Positions 18,395 to 27,959 of a stretch of DNA of 64,000 nucleotides are shown piece by piece; within the stretch, counting starts at the first letter, position 1; every line of letters begins with the position of its first letter. The stretch covers positions 1,178,001 through 1,242,000 of the forward strand of contig CP066225.1 of the NCBI GenBank assembly GCA_016350165.1, given 5' to 3'. The position numbers and the translations under genes are program-made. The stretch comes from Planctomycetota bacterium (GTDB taxonomy: Bacteria > Planctomycetota > Phycisphaerae > Phycisphaerales > Phycisphaeraceae). The notes beneath the pieces were generated by a model. It was not told the DNA's origin, did not search any database, and was given only the letters and a program-made list of their open reading frames with translations.

Positions 18395-19102
18395 ATGAAA
18401 AAACGTACATTCGCAACTCTATCACTGCCGCTAGCGCTTGCTCCGTTAAGCTACGCTGCTGCAGATACCGTCACAATCACCGGTACTGCCAACGTTGCGG
18501 GTATTTACATCAACGATGGCCTCCTCAACAATTACGACCTCAGCGTCGGAGATGAAGTGACATACCAGCTTATCTACAACCTCGATGATGCAACATCGTC
18601 AGGTGGTGGTACAAGTCAAGGCTATGCACGCAACGCCATCTCATCATTCTCACTAACCATCGGCGATCAAGTGCACGAATTCATTGATGATAACAACACC
18701 CTCAACCACATCGGCACACGCAACAATATTTCATATGCAGGCCAAAACGCGGACCAATGGCAAGCTCTCGTTGATAATGCCTACGTCGAAGGCTCACTTG
18801 ACCCTACACGCATCGGTTTCAGCTTCTACTATCAAGGCGATGCTTTTAACCACGCAGGCAGCAACCTCGATATCCCACAACTATATTCAGATGCTGACCC
18901 CATCACTCTATTCGCACAAATCAGCGCCAACAACGGTACCGGCTTACAGGACCAATTTGACGTCTACTTCAACACACTCGACATCACAATCACACCTGAC
19001 GTACCTGCAAACGAAGCAATTATAGTCCCCACACCCTCAGCCGCAGCATTGACATTAATCGCCCTCACACCGCTCACATTAAAACGGCGCAACAAAGACT
19101 AA
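18395..19102 (+). CDS. Secreted protein with PTPSA-type C-terminal sorting tail, copy 2
   Basis: 235 aa from ATG 18395; a TTG at 18389 sits closer to GAGG and may be used. The signal peptide ends about LSYAAADT. The mature part starts VTITGTANVAGIYINDG and contains LSVGDEVTYQLIYNLDD, which parallels copy 1 (EASIILTYEYDENSL), plus FSLTIGDQVHEFIDD against LRFVSEANGLDYEFIDP. The tail VPTPSAAALTLIALTPLTLK ends in RRNKD. It is a diverged tandem paralogue of the preceding gene with the same sorting signal. Surface or extracellular role inferred; function unknown. Confidence 0.8.
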   Translation: MKKRTFATLSLPLALAPLSYAAADTVTITGTANVAGIYINDGLLNNYDLSVGDEVTYQLIYNLDDATSSGGGTSQGYARNAISSFSLTIGDQVHEFIDDNNTLNHIGTRNNISYAGQNADQWQALVDNAYVEGSLDPTRIGFSFYYQGDAFNHAGSNLDIPQLYSDADPITLFAQISANNGTGLQDQFDVYFNTLDITITPDVPANEAIIVPTPSAAALTLIALTPLTLKRRNKD

Positions 19103-19132
19103 TCATCAGTTAGACAGATATTAACCTTGATT

Positions 19133-19175
19133 AAAAAGCAAGACGCGCAGAGCATTCGTACTCTCGCGTCTGTGC
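19133..19175 (+). terminator. Intrinsic terminator, copy-2 gene
   Basis: Stem AGACGCG(C)AGAG / CTCTCGCGTCT around an 8-nt loop, extended by AAAAAGC / GCTTTT on the flanks. Nearly the same stem as at 18063, so the terminator was duplicated along with the gene. Confidence 0.85.
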
Positions 19176-19208
19176 TTTTATTTACGCTTCAATGCAATGA
19201 ATCAAAAC

Positions 19209-19634
19209 CTACTCCACAAAAATTTCACCCTCACCATCCATTGCAAATAAATTTCCAAACTCACATTCCCCATCTCTCAACTCATACATTTGGCAAACCT
19301 TGATCGAATACCCACCACTCACATCAAGTTCAGCCACAATCGCATCGGCTAACTCTTCCGTATCAGGATCTTCAACCGTCGCCTCATAAATCACACCACA
19401 CGCATTGATCGCTTCTTTCTCAGCTTGCTCTTTAAAACGCTCCTTCAAACTCGCAATCACATCATTCGCATCCACATCATCATCCCCTTCCACATCCGCC
19501 ATCACAGCCAATACTTCCCCCTCTAAATCAAGTACGCCACCGTATGGATAAAACCCACCTTGCTTCAGCAACTCATCCTCAGCAAACGGCAACAATACAT
19601 CCAATAATCCCTCTGCAACTTCTTTACTCGACAT
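19209..19634 (-). CDS. Acidic hypothetical protein
   Basis: 141 aa, strongly acidic (runs such as VEGDDDVDANDV and EDPDTEELAD). No signal peptide or membrane helix is visible. Not recognised. The pattern LLPFAEDELLKQGGFYPYGG at the N-terminus and a C-terminal YSIKVCQMYELRDGECEFGN look like an alpha/beta domain, and such acidic single-domain proteins are sometimes immunity proteins, but nothing here proves that. It is followed on the same strand, 111 nt upstream in coordinate, by another orphan. Cytoplasmic by inference. Confidence 0.65.
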   Translation of the reverse strand: MSSKEVAEGLLDVLLPFAEDELLKQGGFYPYGGVLDLEGEVLAVMADVEGDDDVDANDVIASLKERFKEQAEKEAINACGVIYEATVEDPDTEELADAIVAELDVSGGYSIKVCQMYELRDGECEFGNLFAMDGEGEIFVE

Positions 19635-19745
19635 GACATCGCTCCTTGTCTTGATGCCCCGCCATACTCAAAACGCCACTTAATACACTAACCCCCATCT
19701 CCCATTCATTCCAGCCAATTTTGTGTTTTATCCTCAGGCATTCAT

Positions 19746-20282
19746 TCAAAAAGCCAACTCAGTATCACATAATATATGCCCCAACAAGTCTCCTACAATC
19801 AGATTCGCATATTCCGCATGATCCCGTAACACCCAAAATTCACACGCTCTCCCTCTCAACCATGCCATAAAACTTCCTCCCCAATCAAACACCCCTATCT
19901 CTTCCCCGCTCGGCAAACAATATCGATACATCAATCCTCGCCGCCGATACTCACGCTTTACGCAAAGCACTTTTTCCTTTGTTTCCCAGTCATACCAACC
20001 ATCGATCTTCGATTTATATCGTGGCAAATCATCAACCCACATAATCATATCCGTAATATTATCATACCCCTTAACATACGACTTTCGCCCATCAACCCAC
20101 TCCCACTTCACCACATCATGCGATACACGCCCTCCAATATCGACCCACTTTCCATCCACTACAATTTTGAGCTGATCAATTTTCCTCCCACCCATTAACC
20201 GCCACACAATTGGCAACGACGGCCAATACAACTTCATCACCATCTGCGTAGTATCTTCGTACCGTTCCTGTTCAAACTTCAT
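19746..20282 (-). CDS. Trp/Tyr-rich hypothetical protein
   Basis: 178 aa, not recognised. Unusually rich in aromatic residues: VKWEWVDGRKSYVKGYDN, MIMWVDDLPRYKSKIDGWYD, RRRGLMYRYCLP, VFDWGGSFMAW. No signal peptide is seen; a weak hydrophobic stretch near 16-30 (MKLYWPSLPIVWRLM) does not look like a secretion signal. The C-terminus LIVGDLLGHILCDTELAF may be a helix. It could be a scramblase-like (LURP-one) beta-barrel fold, given the WYDWETKEKVLCVKREYRRR pattern, but this is a guess. It lies just upstream of the acidic orphan on the same strand. Confidence 0.6.
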   Translation of the reverse strand: MKFEQERYEDTTQMVMKLYWPSLPIVWRLMGGRKIDQLKIVVDGKWVDIGGRVSHDVVKWEWVDGRKSYVKGYDNITDMIMWVDDLPRYKSKIDGWYDWETKEKVLCVKREYRRRGLMYRYCLPSGEEIGVFDWGGSFMAWLRGRACEFWVLRDHAEYANLIVGDLLGHILCDTELAF

Positions 20283-20348
20283 AACAAACCAATTGCCTTC
20301 CCGTATGAATTCGATTTCATTTCAACTACATTTATACATGCTTCAATT

Positions 20349-20375
20349 AAAAAAGCCCAGACATTTGTCCGGGCT
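20349..20375 (-). terminator. Intrinsic terminator of PEP-CTERM gene
   Basis: Read on the minus strand: AGCCCGGAC - loop - GTCTGGGCT then TTTTTT. It lies 25 nt past the PEP-CTERM gene stop. Confidence 0.88.
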
Positions 20376-20399
20376 CAAGATCTATCCCACTATTCCCTT

Positions 20400-21209
20400 T
20401 TAATACTTACGACGCAACAATGCTAAACCGCCCAAACCCAACAATGCCAAGCTCGTCGGCTCAGGGATCGCTGTTTCCTTCAACATAAATCCAAACATGC
20501 CATACGCATCAGCATCATCTGAGATAACACCATCACGAATAAATGTATCATCACCAACACTCGATGCCGTCACACTAAATGTCCCGTCATCAGCTGTAAT
20601 GCCACTCCACTTTACAACCGTACCAGTTGTGTTGTAACCAGCATTTACACGCACCTGCCCGTCGCTATCAACAACTAGGTCATCGCCATCAACCATATCA
20701 TTAATTAATGCATCCGCGCCCTCAATCTTAACCTTCGCCCAACGAGGACCATGCGATCCACCAGGCACCATACCTGCATAACCACGGTTCATGTATGTAA
20801 CGAATTCGTACTGCATCCCAGCCTTTAATCCACTAAACGTAACTGTATGTGTCCACATCTCATTTGTGTCATTCTGTGGCGAGTGCGAAAAATTCAACTT
20901 GCCTGTAAAGTAATTCGCCGCATCAGTACCCGCAGCAGCATCTCCACCACCAGTACTCAAAATCACATTACCACTGTCCGCTACTGCAACACTAACACCC
21001 GTCGCAGCACCCGTCGTGAAGTCAACCAATTCCCCACTCTCATCCCAGCCAAAACCCAAAGATTGATAGCCAGTCACATGGGCTGGCAAATTTTCGATCG
21101 CCGCTGTGTTACAAGCCAAATCGTTGTATGCCGTAAAATCTGCCGTTGCAACACCACACAAACCAGCCGCTAACGACATCAACAGCCCTCTTCTTAAATA
21201 GTGCTTCAT
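20400..21209 (-). CDS. PEP-CTERM sorting domain protein
   Basis: 269 aa exported protein. Start ATG 21209 was chosen because GGAGAGG stands 4 nt upstream; it yields MKHYLRRGLLMSLAAGLCGV and a signal peptide ending near ATA. The central domain is a predicted beta-sandwich with repeated VTFSGLKAGMQYEFVTYMNR- and TVVKWSGITADDGTFSVTAS-like strands. The C-terminus is the classic exosortase signal IPEPTSLALLGLGGLALLRR. This differs from the PTPSA tails 1.5 kb away, so at least two tail types coexist. Ligand unknown; in these bacteria such proteins are thought to be surface or matrix components. Confidence 0.88.
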   Translation of the reverse strand: MKHYLRRGLLMSLAAGLCGVATADFTAYNDLACNTAAIENLPAHVTGYQSLGFGWDESGELVDFTTGAATGVSVAVADSGNVILSTGGGDAAAGTDAANYFTGKLNFSHSPQNDTNEMWTHTVTFSGLKAGMQYEFVTYMNRGYAGMVPGGSHGPRWAKVKIEGADALINDMVDGDDLVVDSDGQVRVNAGYNTTGTVVKWSGITADDGTFSVTASSVGDDTFIRDGVISDDADAYGMFGFMLKETAIPEPTSLALLGLGGLALLRRKY

Positions 21210-22264
21210 TAGACCTCTCCAATATAAATGATATGAATGTTCTCTCTCTTGCCTTATTACGCACCCATCTCTCATAAAGACACGCAATAAAAAGCCAAAC
21301 GATAGCTACATACCCAGCAATCAATTTTCTGGGTACTCATATGCTCTCTAATAATTTCAAACTGCAATGCCACGCAAACAAAAAGCACTTCAATCCATTA
21401 CGCAGCCAGAACAACCAAACAAATTCAAAATGAACAAATTTCAAGATATGACAGCAATTAACCTCGGAACAAGCGCTACTGTCAGTATCCCAGCCACCCT
21501 CGCAAACTAACAATAACACAAAAGAAACTATAAGCTTCTATGTATAAGATTACATGAATGTATTAAAAATGGAAGATTAATTTAGCCCATTATTGTTAAT
21601 TAAATACCGTTAATGTATTAACAAAAACAGTTTTATTAAATACCCGATTACGAGAATATTCATTAACAAATCAAATGCTCTCACTCACAACAAATTCCGC
21701 TGCTCTCGATCCGCGCAACCTTGATATACAATCACAGACAACATCTACTCTACGATCCAATCAGCGATCACAAGCTATCTGAGTTTGTATACAAAAGTAA
21801 TTTCTCATTTAGCACACACTTCGTCGAAAGCCATCAATCCGCATCACATCACTCCTCATTAAACACGCATCAACCATCCCCAATTACCTTCTTACCATTC
21901 CGCCTTTAATCCAATATTCTCACTGAGCAATCCGCCCTATACCTACTCACATCAACGTATTTATCAACAACTTCATACCTGTCACATGACCTCTTTACAT
22001 GCTTACAATTGGGAAAAATCCACAACTATGACTCCTATTGTGCACAAACAACGCAGAATTATAATAATAATACCCCTTCACTCTGGCCCAATAATCACCC
22101 CATAATCATAATCTAATCATATAAACTAAAAGCATTTACAACCATAAATCGTTGTCACAAAAGTTATATAACACTAAATAATTACAAAATACATGAGTCT
22201 ACCCTATTGACCCCATTTGGGTACAAATGTTAATATAAATTCAACATACAGGTATCATACATAT
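21210..22264. other. Long AT-rich intergenic region
   Basis: About 1.05 kb between the divergent PEP-CTERM gene and the GntR/LacI regulator. Several AT tracts (around 21560-21670 and 22050-22200) are present. No coding-like frame, tRNA or terminator was supported. It may hold promoters for both flanking genes and operators for the regulator, but no defined site was recognised. Confidence 0.5.
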
Positions 22265-23356
22265 ATGAAAACTCTCGTTTACCAACCACTTCTGGATATG
22301 ATCGAAGCAAAGATCGAGCAAGGACAGCTCGATCCAGGCGATCAAGTCGGCACAGAAATGCACTTGGTAAACACACTTGGCATTAGCCGAGACTCCGTAC
22401 GGCGCGGCGTTGATAAGCTCGTCCAAAAGGGGCTCATCGAGCGTCGTCCCGGCAAAGGACTCTTCGTCAAACAAGCCACCAGTCTGCGTTCAATTCAAAT
22501 CATCGTTCCCAATATGCTTCAGGAACAATCTGCTCTCATTGCACGCGGCGCAAAACTCGCTGGCGATAAACTCGGCGCAAAGGTACACACCATCGACGCC
22601 TGTGGTTCGCTGCAGCAAAGTATTCAAGCAATTCGGCAACTCCCTCAATCAAAAACTCATGGCGCACTCATCAGTCTATACCAAGACACAAGATTCATCG
22701 AAGCCGTCTTCGAACTCAAACTCTCTGGCTACCCCTTCGTCCTTATGGACCAAATGACTGACAAAATTGATGTCCCCATGGTCAGCGCCGACAACTACAA
22801 AGGCGGTTACGAAGCAGGCCAATATCTCATCGAAAAAGGACACACAAACATCGGCTACATCGGCGACCTCAAAGCCGACACAATCCGTCGCCGCATGGAA
22901 GGTATGCGAGATGCAATTCTCGACGCCGGCCTCCCCTTCGATCGCACCAAAGTCATGCAACTCCCCATCAACGATTTGCTCGGCGACTGGAGCCAAGCAA
23001 TCCAGATTTGCATCAAACAACTCATCAATAGGGAAGACAAACCCTCCGCCATCTTTTGTCACAACGATGAAGTCGTCGCATACGCATGCCACTTCCTCAA
23101 AAAGCAAGGCTACAACATCCCTCACGATATCAGTGTAATGGGTTTCGACGGAAACTCTCTCGGGCAATGGCTCGACCCACCACTCACCACCGTTCAGCAA
23201 CCATCTGAACAAATCGGCCGCGTCGCAATGAGTATGCTCATGGACCTACTCGACAACAAAACCAACACAAACAACCGAAAGTTCAAGCAACTCCTCCCCA
23301 CAACGCTCATCAAACGGGAATCCGTCACCTTAAACCAATGCAAAGTCATGGCATAA
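22265..23356 (+). CDS. GntR/LacI hybrid transcriptional regulator (AraR-like)
   Basis: 363 aa from ATG 22265. An N-terminal GntR-type winged helix (about 1-70: KIEQGQLDPGDQVGTEMHLV, LGISRDSVRRGVDKLVQKGL, IERRPGKGLFV) is joined to a LacI/periplasmic-binding-protein-like sensor domain (about 77-355: GGYEAGQYLIEKGHTNIGYI, AIFCHNDEVVAYACHFLKKQ, DISVMGFDGNSLGQWLDPPL, TTVQQPSEQIGRVAMSMLMD). This arrangement is that of AraR, where a sugar releases the dimer from DNA. The sugar here is unknown. The next gene downstream is a prepilin-like protein 280 nt away, a plausible target or neighbour. A longer upstream frame to 22217 lacks support. Confidence 0.88.
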   Translation: MKTLVYQPLLDMIEAKIEQGQLDPGDQVGTEMHLVNTLGISRDSVRRGVDKLVQKGLIERRPGKGLFVKQATSLRSIQIIVPNMLQEQSALIARGAKLAGDKLGAKVHTIDACGSLQQSIQAIRQLPQSKTHGALISLYQDTRFIEAVFELKLSGYPFVLMDQMTDKIDVPMVSADNYKGGYEAGQYLIEKGHTNIGYIGDLKADTIRRRMEGMRDAILDAGLPFDRTKVMQLPINDLLGDWSQAIQICIKQLINREDKPSAIFCHNDEVVAYACHFLKKQGYNIPHDISVMGFDGNSLGQWLDPPLTTVQQPSEQIGRVAMSMLMDLLDNKTNTNNRKFKQLLPTTLIKRESVTLNQCKVMA

Positions 23357-23636
23357 CAATTTAGTGAATCATCAACAAAACACTATAAATTACAGGAAAA
23401 ACTGTATTCAAAATTCCGGAGGCAAATTTTTCTCAACAACAAATCTACTTGATATCAAAAGCATCACCATATTCAAGTAACAATATCAAACTCGCTTGCA
23501 CACACCGCCAACTAATCGCAAGCATAATACAAACTGACTAATAAATGAATCCCATAAATATCTAACCATTTATGTGAAACAGTTATCTATCTGGGTAATA
23601 ACAGAACACTTAATCTTCATATTAAAGGAATAGTAC

Positions 23637-24476
23637 ATGCTAGCATCAAACCGAAAAAGGCGATCCCCATCGCGAATACCGGGCTTTACGTTGATCGAAC
23701 TGCTTGTTGTCATTTCTATCATCGCTCTGCTTATTGGTATTCTGCTCCCAGCATTGGGTGCTGCCAGACAAACTGCTCAGCAAATGAGCTGCATGAGTAA
23801 CATGCGACAAATGGGCACAGGTACATATGCCTATACTGTCGACAATGATCACAGCTACTTCGACGTCCGCCGCATTCTCATCGGTTGGGAAGGTCGTTTC
23901 CCGCTCGACGAAGGCCTCGTCGGCACAGTCGGCCCTTACCACTTCAGCCACAGAATCTGGGCGGAAAACAAAGCTGAAGTTGAACCATGGGGATTCGGTA
24001 TGTGTCTCATGCCATACGTCGGCCAGTCATCTGAAATCTTCCGATGCCCAAGTGACCCAACCCTTGGCGACGACGCACAAAGAGACTTTATTGGCATCCG
24101 CAACGATGAACGTTCAACATACTTCTGGCGTCACGCACTCGACCGCTTCGCAACCTCAGACAAATGTGTTGGTTCAGGCCTTAAAGTCGACTTCATCAAG
24201 TCACCTTCCAAGCTCGCATGCTTTGTCGAAGAATCATGGCACGCACGCGGTCAACAACCTGGCTGCTGGCACGTTCCTGATGAAGGTCCCAAACCAATCA
24301 ACGCAGCGTTCATGGACGGCCACGCACAAATCCTCATGCTCGAACAGGAATACGTCAACTTCCTCGCAAACGGCGAATCAAACCCTTCAGGCTACGACTT
24401 CAACTGGTTCCAGAGCGGCAAGCGTCCTGGCGGCGAAGCCAAGTGGAATCTCAACCTCGATCCATGGGATTACTAA
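23637..24476 (+). CDS. Prepilin-like secreted protein with H-x9-DG-type motif
   Basis: 279 aa. Type IV prepilin leader: basic [16 protein letters not shown], cleavage after the Gly, then [20 protein letters not shown]. After the helix comes [20 protein letters not shown], typical of the large planctomycete families of prepilin-like proteins. A C-terminal [14 protein letters not shown] corresponds to the H-x9-DG segment used to name these families. AAGGAA lies about 8 nt before the ATG. Such proteins occur in dozens per genome and are probably processed by PilD; their function as pilins is unproven. An adjacent AraR-like regulator suggests condition-dependent expression. A terminator follows. 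Confidence 0.9.
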   Translation: MLASNRKRRSPSRIPGFTLIELLVVISIIALLIGILLPALGAARQTAQQMSCMSNMRQMGTGTYAYTVDNDHSYFDVRRILIGWEGRFPLDEGLVGTVGPYHFSHRIWAENKAEVEPWGFGMCLMPYVGQSSEIFRCPSDPTLGDDAQRDFIGIRNDERSTYFWRHALDRFATSDKCVGSGLKVDFIKSPSKLACFVEESWHARGQQPGCWHVPDEGPKPINAAFMDGHAQILMLEQEYVNFLANGESNPSGYDFNWFQSGKRPGGEAKWNLNLDPWDY

Positions 24477-24552
24477 TTCATTATTCACTTAATGAATCCC
24501 AAACAACGACAGCAATTAGAAGATCGTAAATTTTTAAACACTTCTATTAGTG

Positions 24553-24580
24553 AAAAAGGCGTCATTTGACGCCTTTTTTA
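24553..24580 (+). terminator. Intrinsic terminator
   Basis: AAAAAGGCGTC - ATTT - GACGCCTTTTTT, an 11-bp stem with a T run, 76 nt after the prepilin-like gene stop. Confidence 0.9.
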
Positions 24581-24610
24581 TTCATCTAATTTTTATCCTC
24601 CCACATCACC

Positions 24611-25066
24611 TCACCCCACTCTAACCTTCACCACAACCTTCTTATTTTCACGCTTCTCACCAATCGCCATACAAGGCATATGCACCTCGCCCGGCATAAA
24701 CACCACAAACTCACCCGCCTTCACCTTCACGCAACTCCCCCTGCACTCTCCCTCATAAAACGCAATGTCCTTCTCCTCGTCATACGCCTCCTCCACCTCA
24801 ACCTCATCCAGCTCACACACCCTCATCTCTTCCTCACCCTCAACCATATACTGAATATCAACATACTTCTCATGCACTTCCCACCTGCCCTCATCTTCAT
24901 CACGCGTCATGTACGTATCAAAGTTCGCAAAATCCTCCCCCGCCAACTTATTCCGCCCCGCTTCTAATTTACTCACATCCATCGTGCGCAAAAATGCAAA
25001 CCCCTTACGCAACCCCTCAAACAAAATCCCATATCGCCCTGCATTTTCCAACTTATCGACAATCAT
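24611..25066 (-). CDS. YhcH/YjgK/YiaL family protein
   Basis: 151 aa from ATG 25066, which has GGAG 6 nt upstream. A cupin-like beta-sandwich family (DUF386, related to the beta-galactosidase small subunit EbgC). Diagnostic segments: MIVDKLENAGRYG, FDTYMTRDEDEGRWEVHEKY, VDIQYMVEGEEEM and VFMPGEVHMPCMAI. The conserved His and Glu residues of EVHEKYVDIQY and PGEVHMP are the likely metal ligands. Members are linked to sugar acid or sialic acid use, but the reaction is not settled. It is separated from the next minus-strand gene by about 60 nt. Confidence 0.9.
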   Translation of the reverse strand: MIVDKLENAGRYGILFEGLRKGFAFLRTMDVSKLEAGRNKLAGEDFANFDTYMTRDEDEGRWEVHEKYVDIQYMVEGEEEMRVCELDEVEVEEAYDEEKDIAFYEGECRGSCVKVKAGEFVVFMPGEVHMPCMAIGEKRENKKVVVKVRVG

Positions 25067-25129
25067 GTTGATCTCCAAACTTCTTTAAACACCCCCCACT
25101 TCACATGATTATCATTCTATCACATCTGC

Positions 25130-26164
25130 TCACTCATCTTCCTCTTCACCACGATAAAACGCTCTTTGCACGCTCTTGCTTCCCTCTCCAAAATCAATCC
25201 TCTCCCCCTCACCATCTCGCCAATCCGTTATCGATGTCGTAGGCTGCACACCCATCGCCTCAATCGTAAACACCTTCGGATCAATCTTCTCATTCACACG
25301 TTGCTCACCAAACTCAACATGCCAACTGTGATACTGAGGCGTGCTCTTCTCCACCGTATTATGCGACACATAATCAAACGTCTTAGGCAACCAAATGCCA
25401 TCAACCTCTTGCCATGACATCTTCGTCTGCCAAATCTGTGACGAATAAACCGATCGCATCAGCACCAAATTCCCACCTTGCGACAAATCAAACTGATACA
25501 GATTGATCGTTTTATGATCGCTCGTAAGAACATAGCTCACCACATCCCCTTCACGCGTGACTTGCATCAACCCTTGCTCACCCATCTTCTCTGCATTTTC
25601 ATGCCTGAAAACAAGCATCTTATGCAAATCCGAATGCATCAATCCATCCATATACATCATCGGATCAAAACTATCCACATAAGGCATGATCCGACGCTTT
25701 CCCTTCTCAAGTTCAAAAATCACAAGCGTCTTTATATCCACATTCTCACCAACACGTCTCATGTGTCGCTTCACATTATAAAAACCATCAGGAGCAACCA
25801 TCTCATCAACCCCAGGCTCCGCCATATCCACCAGTGCCTCAATCGGCAAAAAGTTCGTCAGCCCTTCCACCCTCTTCCAACGTTTAAATCCCTCCGCCTC
25901 ATCCACCGCATAAACATAAGCACCATGATGATCCCTCAACTCACCACCCTGCATATTCTGACTCATCACAACCGCCGTGCCTTGCCACGTCATAATCTTC
26001 GCAGCATTCTCCTCCCGCATTTCATCCACCTCAAGAAGCAACTTCGTATCACCCACAACCTCCCCCCAACTCATCCCACACATACAAACCACCAACATCA
26101 CACTCATCATTTTTATCATCATCTTGAACATTACATTCATCTCCCAGAATTCATTCTGTTTCAT
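25130..26164 (-). CDS. Secreted hypothetical protein, partner of TlpA-like gene
   Basis: 344 aa. Start ATG 26164 was chosen: GAGG lies 5 nt upstream and it begins 22 nt after the stop of the TlpA-like gene. Met-rich signal peptide MFKMMIKMMSVMLVVCMCGM with cleavage near SWG. The mature part contains beta-strand-rich segments such as GKRRIMPYVDSFDPMMYMDG, VVSYVLTSDHKTINLYQFDL and IWLPKTFDYVSHN, resembling LolA-like or DUF2092-type outer-membrane lipoprotein carriers, but the match is only by pattern. Sharing an operon with a TlpA-type oxidoreductase suggests an envelope role. Function not assigned. Confidence 0.7.
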   Translation of the reverse strand: MKQNEFWEMNVMFKMMIKMMSVMLVVCMCGMSWGEVVGDTKLLLEVDEMREENAAKIMTWQGTAVVMSQNMQGGELRDHHGAYVYAVDEAEGFKRWKRVEGLTNFLPIEALVDMAEPGVDEMVAPDGFYNVKRHMRRVGENVDIKTLVIFELEKGKRRIMPYVDSFDPMMYMDGLMHSDLHKMLVFRHENAEKMGEQGLMQVTREGDVVSYVLTSDHKTINLYQFDLSQGGNLVLMRSVYSSQIWQTKMSWQEVDGIWLPKTFDYVSHNTVEKSTPQYHSWHVEFGEQRVNEKIDPKVFTIEAMGVQPTTSITDWRDGEGERIDFGEGSKSVQRAFYRGEEEDE

Positions 26165-26186
26165 AACCACCTCACACCCCATCAAA

Positions 26187-27221
26187 TCACTTACCAACAT
26201 ATTCCTTCACAACTTTATAAATCCGTTCACCATAAAGCTGCTTCGCAAGCACCTTCCCGTCGGGCCCAATCAACCAAATCGAAGGAATCGTATTCACCTG
26301 ATAAGCATTTCGAGGATCGCCCTTCTCACGTTTTCCCCCTAAAAACACTTGCGTAAAGTCCAAGCCTTCCTTCTTCACATATTCCAAAGCTTTCTCACGC
26401 TCTCGATCTCCCGATAACGCAATCACCGCAAACTTACCACCACCCTTAAACGCTTCCCAAGCCTTCTTCACATGAGGCGTCTGAGCCAGGCAAGGCCCGC
26501 ACCACGTCGCCCAGAAATCCAACAACACATACTTACCACGATAATCGCTCAACTTCACCACCTTCGTCTCATCCAACAAATCCTCCACCTCAAAATCAGG
26601 CGCTTCTTCACCCACCAATACATAAGGCTTCTTCACCACATCAACCACACCTAAATCAACATCACCTTCACCCTCAACATCAATCGTCATCTTCAAATCA
26701 CCAACCCACGTACTACTGCTCGCTCCCTCTTCAAACATCAAATACGACACCACAAACTCATACCGTCCCGGCTCAACACTTTTCACTTCAAAACTATCAC
26801 GCTGAAAATCAACCACATATCGCTTACGAGCAATCTGCGCCATCAACGTCGCTTCCTGCCATTCATCAAACGCTTTACTCATATTAAAATCAACCCACCA
26901 CCGACGTTTCGCAACAGCATCCATCGCTTCCCAATTCTCAGGATACGGACACTTCAGCGTATCAGGATCAATATACTCACGAAACGTATACCGGCTCACA
27001 TCCCATTTCTTAGGCACCTGCCCCCAAACTTCCTCAACATTCTTTTCCCCTTCCTTCTCACCCTCAACCTCACGCACAACACGCAACTTCCCCTTCACAT
27101 CCTGCCCCTCAGCCTGCACCTCACCACCAGCAAACATCATCACAAGCAATCCCAGTATCGCTAGCCCAAAACTTGATCGTTTCATTTTCATACCCCAGAC
27201 TCTCAGCAAATTATTTTTCAT
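26187..27221 (-). CDS. TlpA-type secreted thiol-disulfide oxidoreductase
   Basis: 344 aa. N-terminal signal peptide (KRSSFGLAILGLLVMMFAGG, cleavage near VQA), a charged N-terminal region, then a TlpA/AhpC-TSA-like thioredoxin domain over about residues 205-340: EEAPDFEVEDL, KYVLLDFWATWCGPCLAQTP with the redox CxxC, FAVIALSGDRE, and the cis-Pro segment NTIPSIWLIGPDG. It probably works in the periplasm to reduce or isomerise disulfides. An internal ATG near 27191 may be the true start because it puts a compact basic n-region before the signal helix. It is the first gene of a two-gene unit with the following orphan. Confidence 0.88.
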   Translation of the reverse strand: MKNNLLRVWGMKMKRSSFGLAILGLLVMMFAGGEVQAEGQDVKGKLRVVREVEGEKEGEKNVEEVWGQVPKKWDVSRYTFREYIDPDTLKCPYPENWEAMDAVAKRRWWVDFNMSKAFDEWQEATLMAQIARKRYVVDFQRDSFEVKSVEPGRYEFVVSYLMFEEGASSSTWVGDLKMTIDVEGEGDVDLGVVDVVKKPYVLVGEEAPDFEVEDLLDETKVVKLSDYRGKYVLLDFWATWCGPCLAQTPHVKKAWEAFKGGGKFAVIALSGDREREKALEYVKKEGLDFTQVFLGGKREKGDPRNAYQVNTIPSIWLIGPDGKVLAKQLYGERIYKVVKEYVGK

Positions 27222-27404
27222 CTCAGTTCATTTCACATTTCAACACAAACATGATCTAACCACACAATACCATTCACCAAACCCCCATTTACCTAATAGA
27301 CGCAGCCCTCTTCCCAAAAGTGCAACCCACCTCAAAAAAAACATTAAAAAAACAGGCCAACATTCATCATGTCAGCCTGCAATCATTCGCTCTAACTTAA
27401 TACC

Positions 27405-27959
27405 CTATTCACGATCGTCGCCAAACTCCATCGGCTCATATGACTTCGCATTAAAATCCATCACAATATCATCATCCGTACCAAATTCATCATCAAATCC
27501 ATTCGTACGAATCTCAAACGAAGCGTCACCCGTCGCCTTAAACTGATATTCCATCACATCAACATTCTCAGCAATCAAGATCGCAGCCGCCTCAGCTTCC
27601 GTCGGCAACCTCCCCTGTTCATCGTAATACGTCACAATCGCGCTACTCGCATTATTCACATCGATCGCAGCATCAAACGCTGTCACCGCCACTGCACTCA
27701 ACCCCAAAAATGCTAAAATCATCGCACCAAACACCAGCATCACAAGCGCTCCAATCAACGAACCAACTGCACCCACAACCGTCCCCGCCACGGCAAAACC
27801 CTTCGGATTACCACGCAGTGCGATCAAACTCATGATCAAACCAATCGGACACAAAATACCTGCTGTAAAAAATCCCGCCAGCGAAACAATAAACCCCGCC
27901 GTCCCCAAACCATTCGACTCACTAGCCTGTATCGTTGGCTGCCCTTGCACCTGTGTCAT
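27405..27959 (-). CDS. DUF4190-type membrane protein with soluble tail
   Basis: 184 aa. Residues 1-15 are soluble, then the DUF4190 pattern: GLGTAGFIVSLAGFFTAGIL, CPIGLIMSLIALRGNPKGFA, and a third long helix AVGSLIGALVMLVFGAMILA. The C-terminal 80 residues form a soluble region with IVTYYDEQGRLPTEAEAAAI and an acidic GFDDEFGTDDDIVMDF, reminiscent of type II secretion GspG-like tails, which often end with such Asp-rich calcium loops. This second similarity is an inference from pattern. Function unknown. Confidence 0.8.
   Translation of the reverse strand: MTQVQGQPTIQASESNGLGTAGFIVSLAGFFTAGILCPIGLIMSLIALRGNPKGFAVAGTVVGAVGSLIGALVMLVFGAMILAFLGLSAVAVTAFDAAIDVNNASSAIVTYYDEQGRLPTEAEAAAILIAENVDVMEYQFKATGDASFEIRTNGFDDEFGTDDDIVMDFNAKSYEPMEFGDDRE

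Noticed and set aside
25478-26356. Long 292-codon plus-strand open frame opposite the secreted orphan and TlpA-like gene
   Set aside because: Composition is His/Ile/Leu-rich without domains. The minus strand has a signal peptide, CxxC motif and ribosome site, so this is a shadow of C-rich antisense DNA.
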